DNA from: an uncultured Alphaproteobacteria bacterium | Lineage (GTDB): Bacteria; Pseudomonadota; Alphaproteobacteria; Rhizobiales; Hyphomicrobiaceae | Length of the DNA stretch: 6,515 nucleotides | Reading direction: 5' to 3' | Assembly: GCA_937950105.1 (NCBI GenBank) | Contig: CALFEM010000592.1 | Location: 1-6,515 of the forward strand | Shown here: positions 5,404-6,515 of the stretch, in pieces | Numbering within the stretch: the stretch's first letter is position 1 | How the letters are laid out: each line of letters opens with the position of its first letter | Notes under the pieces: generated by a model | Told to the model about the DNA's origin: nothing | The model's database searches: none | The model's input: only the letters and a program-made list of their open reading frames with translations | Made by a program: the position numbers and the translations under genes

Positions 5404-5709
5404 ATGCGTCACACCTCCCCCCTGCCGGCCTACGACCGCACGCGCGATCTACCGGGGCTCATCGCGGTCTGGCCCGCCGAACTCGTGGACACGTCCGAAG
5501 AGGGCCGCCGCCGCCTGATCGCCAAATTGCGCCGAGCCCTGCGGGCCGAGCGGCGGCGCGGCCTCATGGGGCACTGGACCTATGACCTGGCCCGCCACGC
5601 ACAGTTGCTTGTAGCTTTCGAGGCCGAATGTGCGCTCGCGTGCGCCGGCGATGGTGGCAGTGATGTCCGGTTCGCGGTCCGGCGCACGCCTTCTCGACGG
5701 CTTCGCTGA
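5404..5709 (+). CDS. Conserved small basic hypothetical protein
   Basis: A 101-residue arginine-rich soluble protein that I cannot name. Visible segments are PAYDRTRDLPGLIAVWPAEL (8-27), a charged helix EEGRRRLIAKLRRALRAERRRG (32-53), and GHWTYDLARHAQLLVAFEAE (56-75). The helix plus the HWTYDLARH block look like a conserved family core seen in small Hyphomicrobiales proteins of unknown function; the last 20 residues (from about 82) look random. GAGG five bases before the ATG is a good ribosome binding site. It is divergent from the gafY-like gene and could share its control region. It has no signal peptide or membrane segment. The many basic residues suggest nucleic-acid contact, but that is only a guess. 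Confidence 0.68.
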   Translation: MRHTSPLPAYDRTRDLPGLIAVWPAELVDTSEEGRRRLIAKLRRALRAERRRGLMGHWTYDLARHAQLLVAFEAECALACAGDGGSDVRFAVRRTPSRRLR

Positions 5710-5751
5710 ACCGCTTCTGCCGCCAGCATCGCCGCGCGTGCCGCAATCGCC

Positions 5752-6216
5752 TCACCAGCCGAAGCGGGCGTGCGGAACCTTGGTCATCAGCCGGTCGAAC
5801 GAGCGCCCGTCGAGGTGCACGAGGGTGCAGTGATCGCCACCTTCGAAGTAGATGTCCGGCTGGCTCGACAAGCTTTGGTCGACCACCGCCTTGACCCCGT
5901 AGGGTGTTGCCAGCGCCGGCACCGCTCCCCGCGCGCAGTCGTCGAAAATCTCGGCGATCTCGTCTTCGGTGGCGAGCCCGACCGGCTGGCGAAGCCAATG
6001 GCCGAGGTCGGCCAATTCGATGTGGCGCGAGGCTGGCAGCACGGCCAGCAGAAAGCCGCCGCGCCGTTTCACCAGCACGCCCTTCGCAAGCCGGTCACAC
6101 GGGACGTGGCTCGCCTCCGCCGTCTCGGCCGAGCATCCGGTCTTGCGATGCTGAACCGTGTCGTAAAGCACGCAGTTCTTGTCGAGATAATCTTTGAGCG
6201 TCAACGCGATTGCCAT
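5752..6216 (-). CDS. YbaK/EbsC family aminoacyl-tRNA deacylase
   Basis: A 154-residue cytoplasmic protein with the YbaK/aminoacyl-tRNA editing fold across its whole length. Such free-standing proteins hydrolyse mischarged tRNAs in trans (Cys-tRNA(Pro), Ala-tRNA(Pro) or similar), but the exact substrate cannot be read here. Family marks are the AKGVLVK strand with the conserved lysine (K45), LLAVLPASRHIEL (56-68), GAVPAL then PYG (97-107), and the C-terminal IYFEGGDHCTLVHLDGRSFDRLM (122-144), which carries the substrate-pocket GGDH-type turn. The start is ATG at 6216, supported by a strong GGAGG eight bases upstream; the open frame further upstream to 6477 has no family likeness. It converges with the gene at 5404 with a 42-base gap and no clear terminator. 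Confidence 0.88.
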   Translation of the reverse strand: MAIALTLKDYLDKNCVLYDTVQHRKTGCSAETAEASHVPCDRLAKGVLVKRRGGFLLAVLPASRHIELADLGHWLRQPVGLATEDEIAEIFDDCARGAVPALATPYGVKAVVDQSLSSQPDIYFEGGDHCTLVHLDGRSFDRLMTKVPHARFGW

Positions 6217-6515
6217 GGCCTGATCCTCCGGGCCGCCGCGGAAAGCGTCCAGCCGGCCAGCGGCGTAGCGTCCGGGCCGGGGACGTTGCAGATTGGAGAA
6301 TGGCCTGCACCGCGACCCATGAAGCACAGGCCGTCGTTTTCTCATCGCAGTCACACGATGATAGCCCCGCGCCCCCTGGCACACAACGCAGGCGAGTGCT
6401 CGGATGTCCCGGCGGTCCGGGCTCGCGCAAACCGCGCATTGCCCGCGCCCCCGGCATTGGCTAGGCCTTGTACTCAATTTTCAGTTGGCATGGGACTCGA
6501 ACAGTGATTCAAGCT
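6217..6515. other. Gene-free end region with an AT-richer last 60 bases
   Basis: No credible coding frame is present on either strand between the YbaK start and the window end. Apart from the candidate promoter, the first 240 bases are featureless GC-rich DNA. From about 6455 the composition shifts toward A/T, with CTCAATTTTCAGTTGGCA and two GANTC sites (6494-6498 and 6506-6510). This could be the edge of a repeat or mobile element, or a chimeric join, at a contig end. Confidence 0.4.
6358..6386 (-). promoter_or_regulatory. Candidate sigma-70 promoter for the ybaK-like gene
   Basis: On the minus strand TTGTGT (6381-6386) and TATCAT (6358-6363) are separated by 17 bases, the ideal spacing; the -10 matches TATAAT at five of six positions, the -35 matches TTGACA at three or four. 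Transcription would start near 6351, giving a leader of about 135 bases before the ATG at 6216. The match is reasonable but could be chance. Confidence 0.3.

Noticed and set aside
5710..5751. Terminator between the convergent genes ending at 5709 and 5752
   Set aside because: The gap is GC-rich but I find no stem of useful length and no T-run.
6486..6515. T-loop-like motif GTTCGAGTCCC on the minus strand, suggesting a tRNA end
   Set aside because: The bases on either side of the loop do not form the five-pair T stem, and the expected acceptor end with CCA at the right distance is absent.

Overview
The window is a GC-rich stretch from an alphaproteobacterium, most likely of the order Hyphomicrobiales (Rhizobiales). 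This rests on recognised protein families that cluster in that order (DUF1491, DUF5330, short DUF1214/DUF1254 pair, DUF6456), on high GC in all genes, and on GANTC and CtrA-like motifs between genes. The first 46 bases are not biological: they match the 3' part of the Illumina TruSeq/P5 adapter. The window is therefore the raw end of a draft contig, and the first gene is cut at the adapter junction.

Layout. Positions 47-981 (+) hold the 3' end of a DUF1214 gene and a complete DUF1254-like membrane-anchored gene overlapping it by ATGA. Positions 1013-2578 (-) hold, in transcription order, a two-repeat peptidoglycan-binding protein, a DUF1491 protein and a 62-residue small protein. A 9-bp inverted repeat sits on the stop codon of the first, and a CtrA-like box with a GANTC site lies upstream of the last. 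Positions 2807-3764 (+) hold a DUF5330 exported small protein and SufE, the sulfur-transfer partner of the SufS cysteine desulfurase. Positions 3792-5092 (-) hold a translationally coupled pair: a DnaA domain IV-like helix-turn-helix protein followed by a DUF6456 protein. Positions 5404-5709 (+) hold a small basic protein of unknown function. Positions 5752-6216 (-) hold a YbaK-type aminoacyl-tRNA deacylase. The last roughly 300 bases have no gene, and the final 60 bases change to a more AT-rich composition.

The most interesting unit is the coupled pair at 3792-5092. Its architecture matches GafY and GafZ, the split form of the gene transfer agent activator GafA: the DnaA-like part is the promoter-binding activator and the DUF6456 part is the proposed antiterminator. 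No gene transfer agent structural gene is present here, which fits an activator locus that lies away from the structural cluster. The other genes are ordinary chromosomal housekeeping or envelope genes, and I see no transposase, integrase, CRISPR array, rRNA or complete tRNA.
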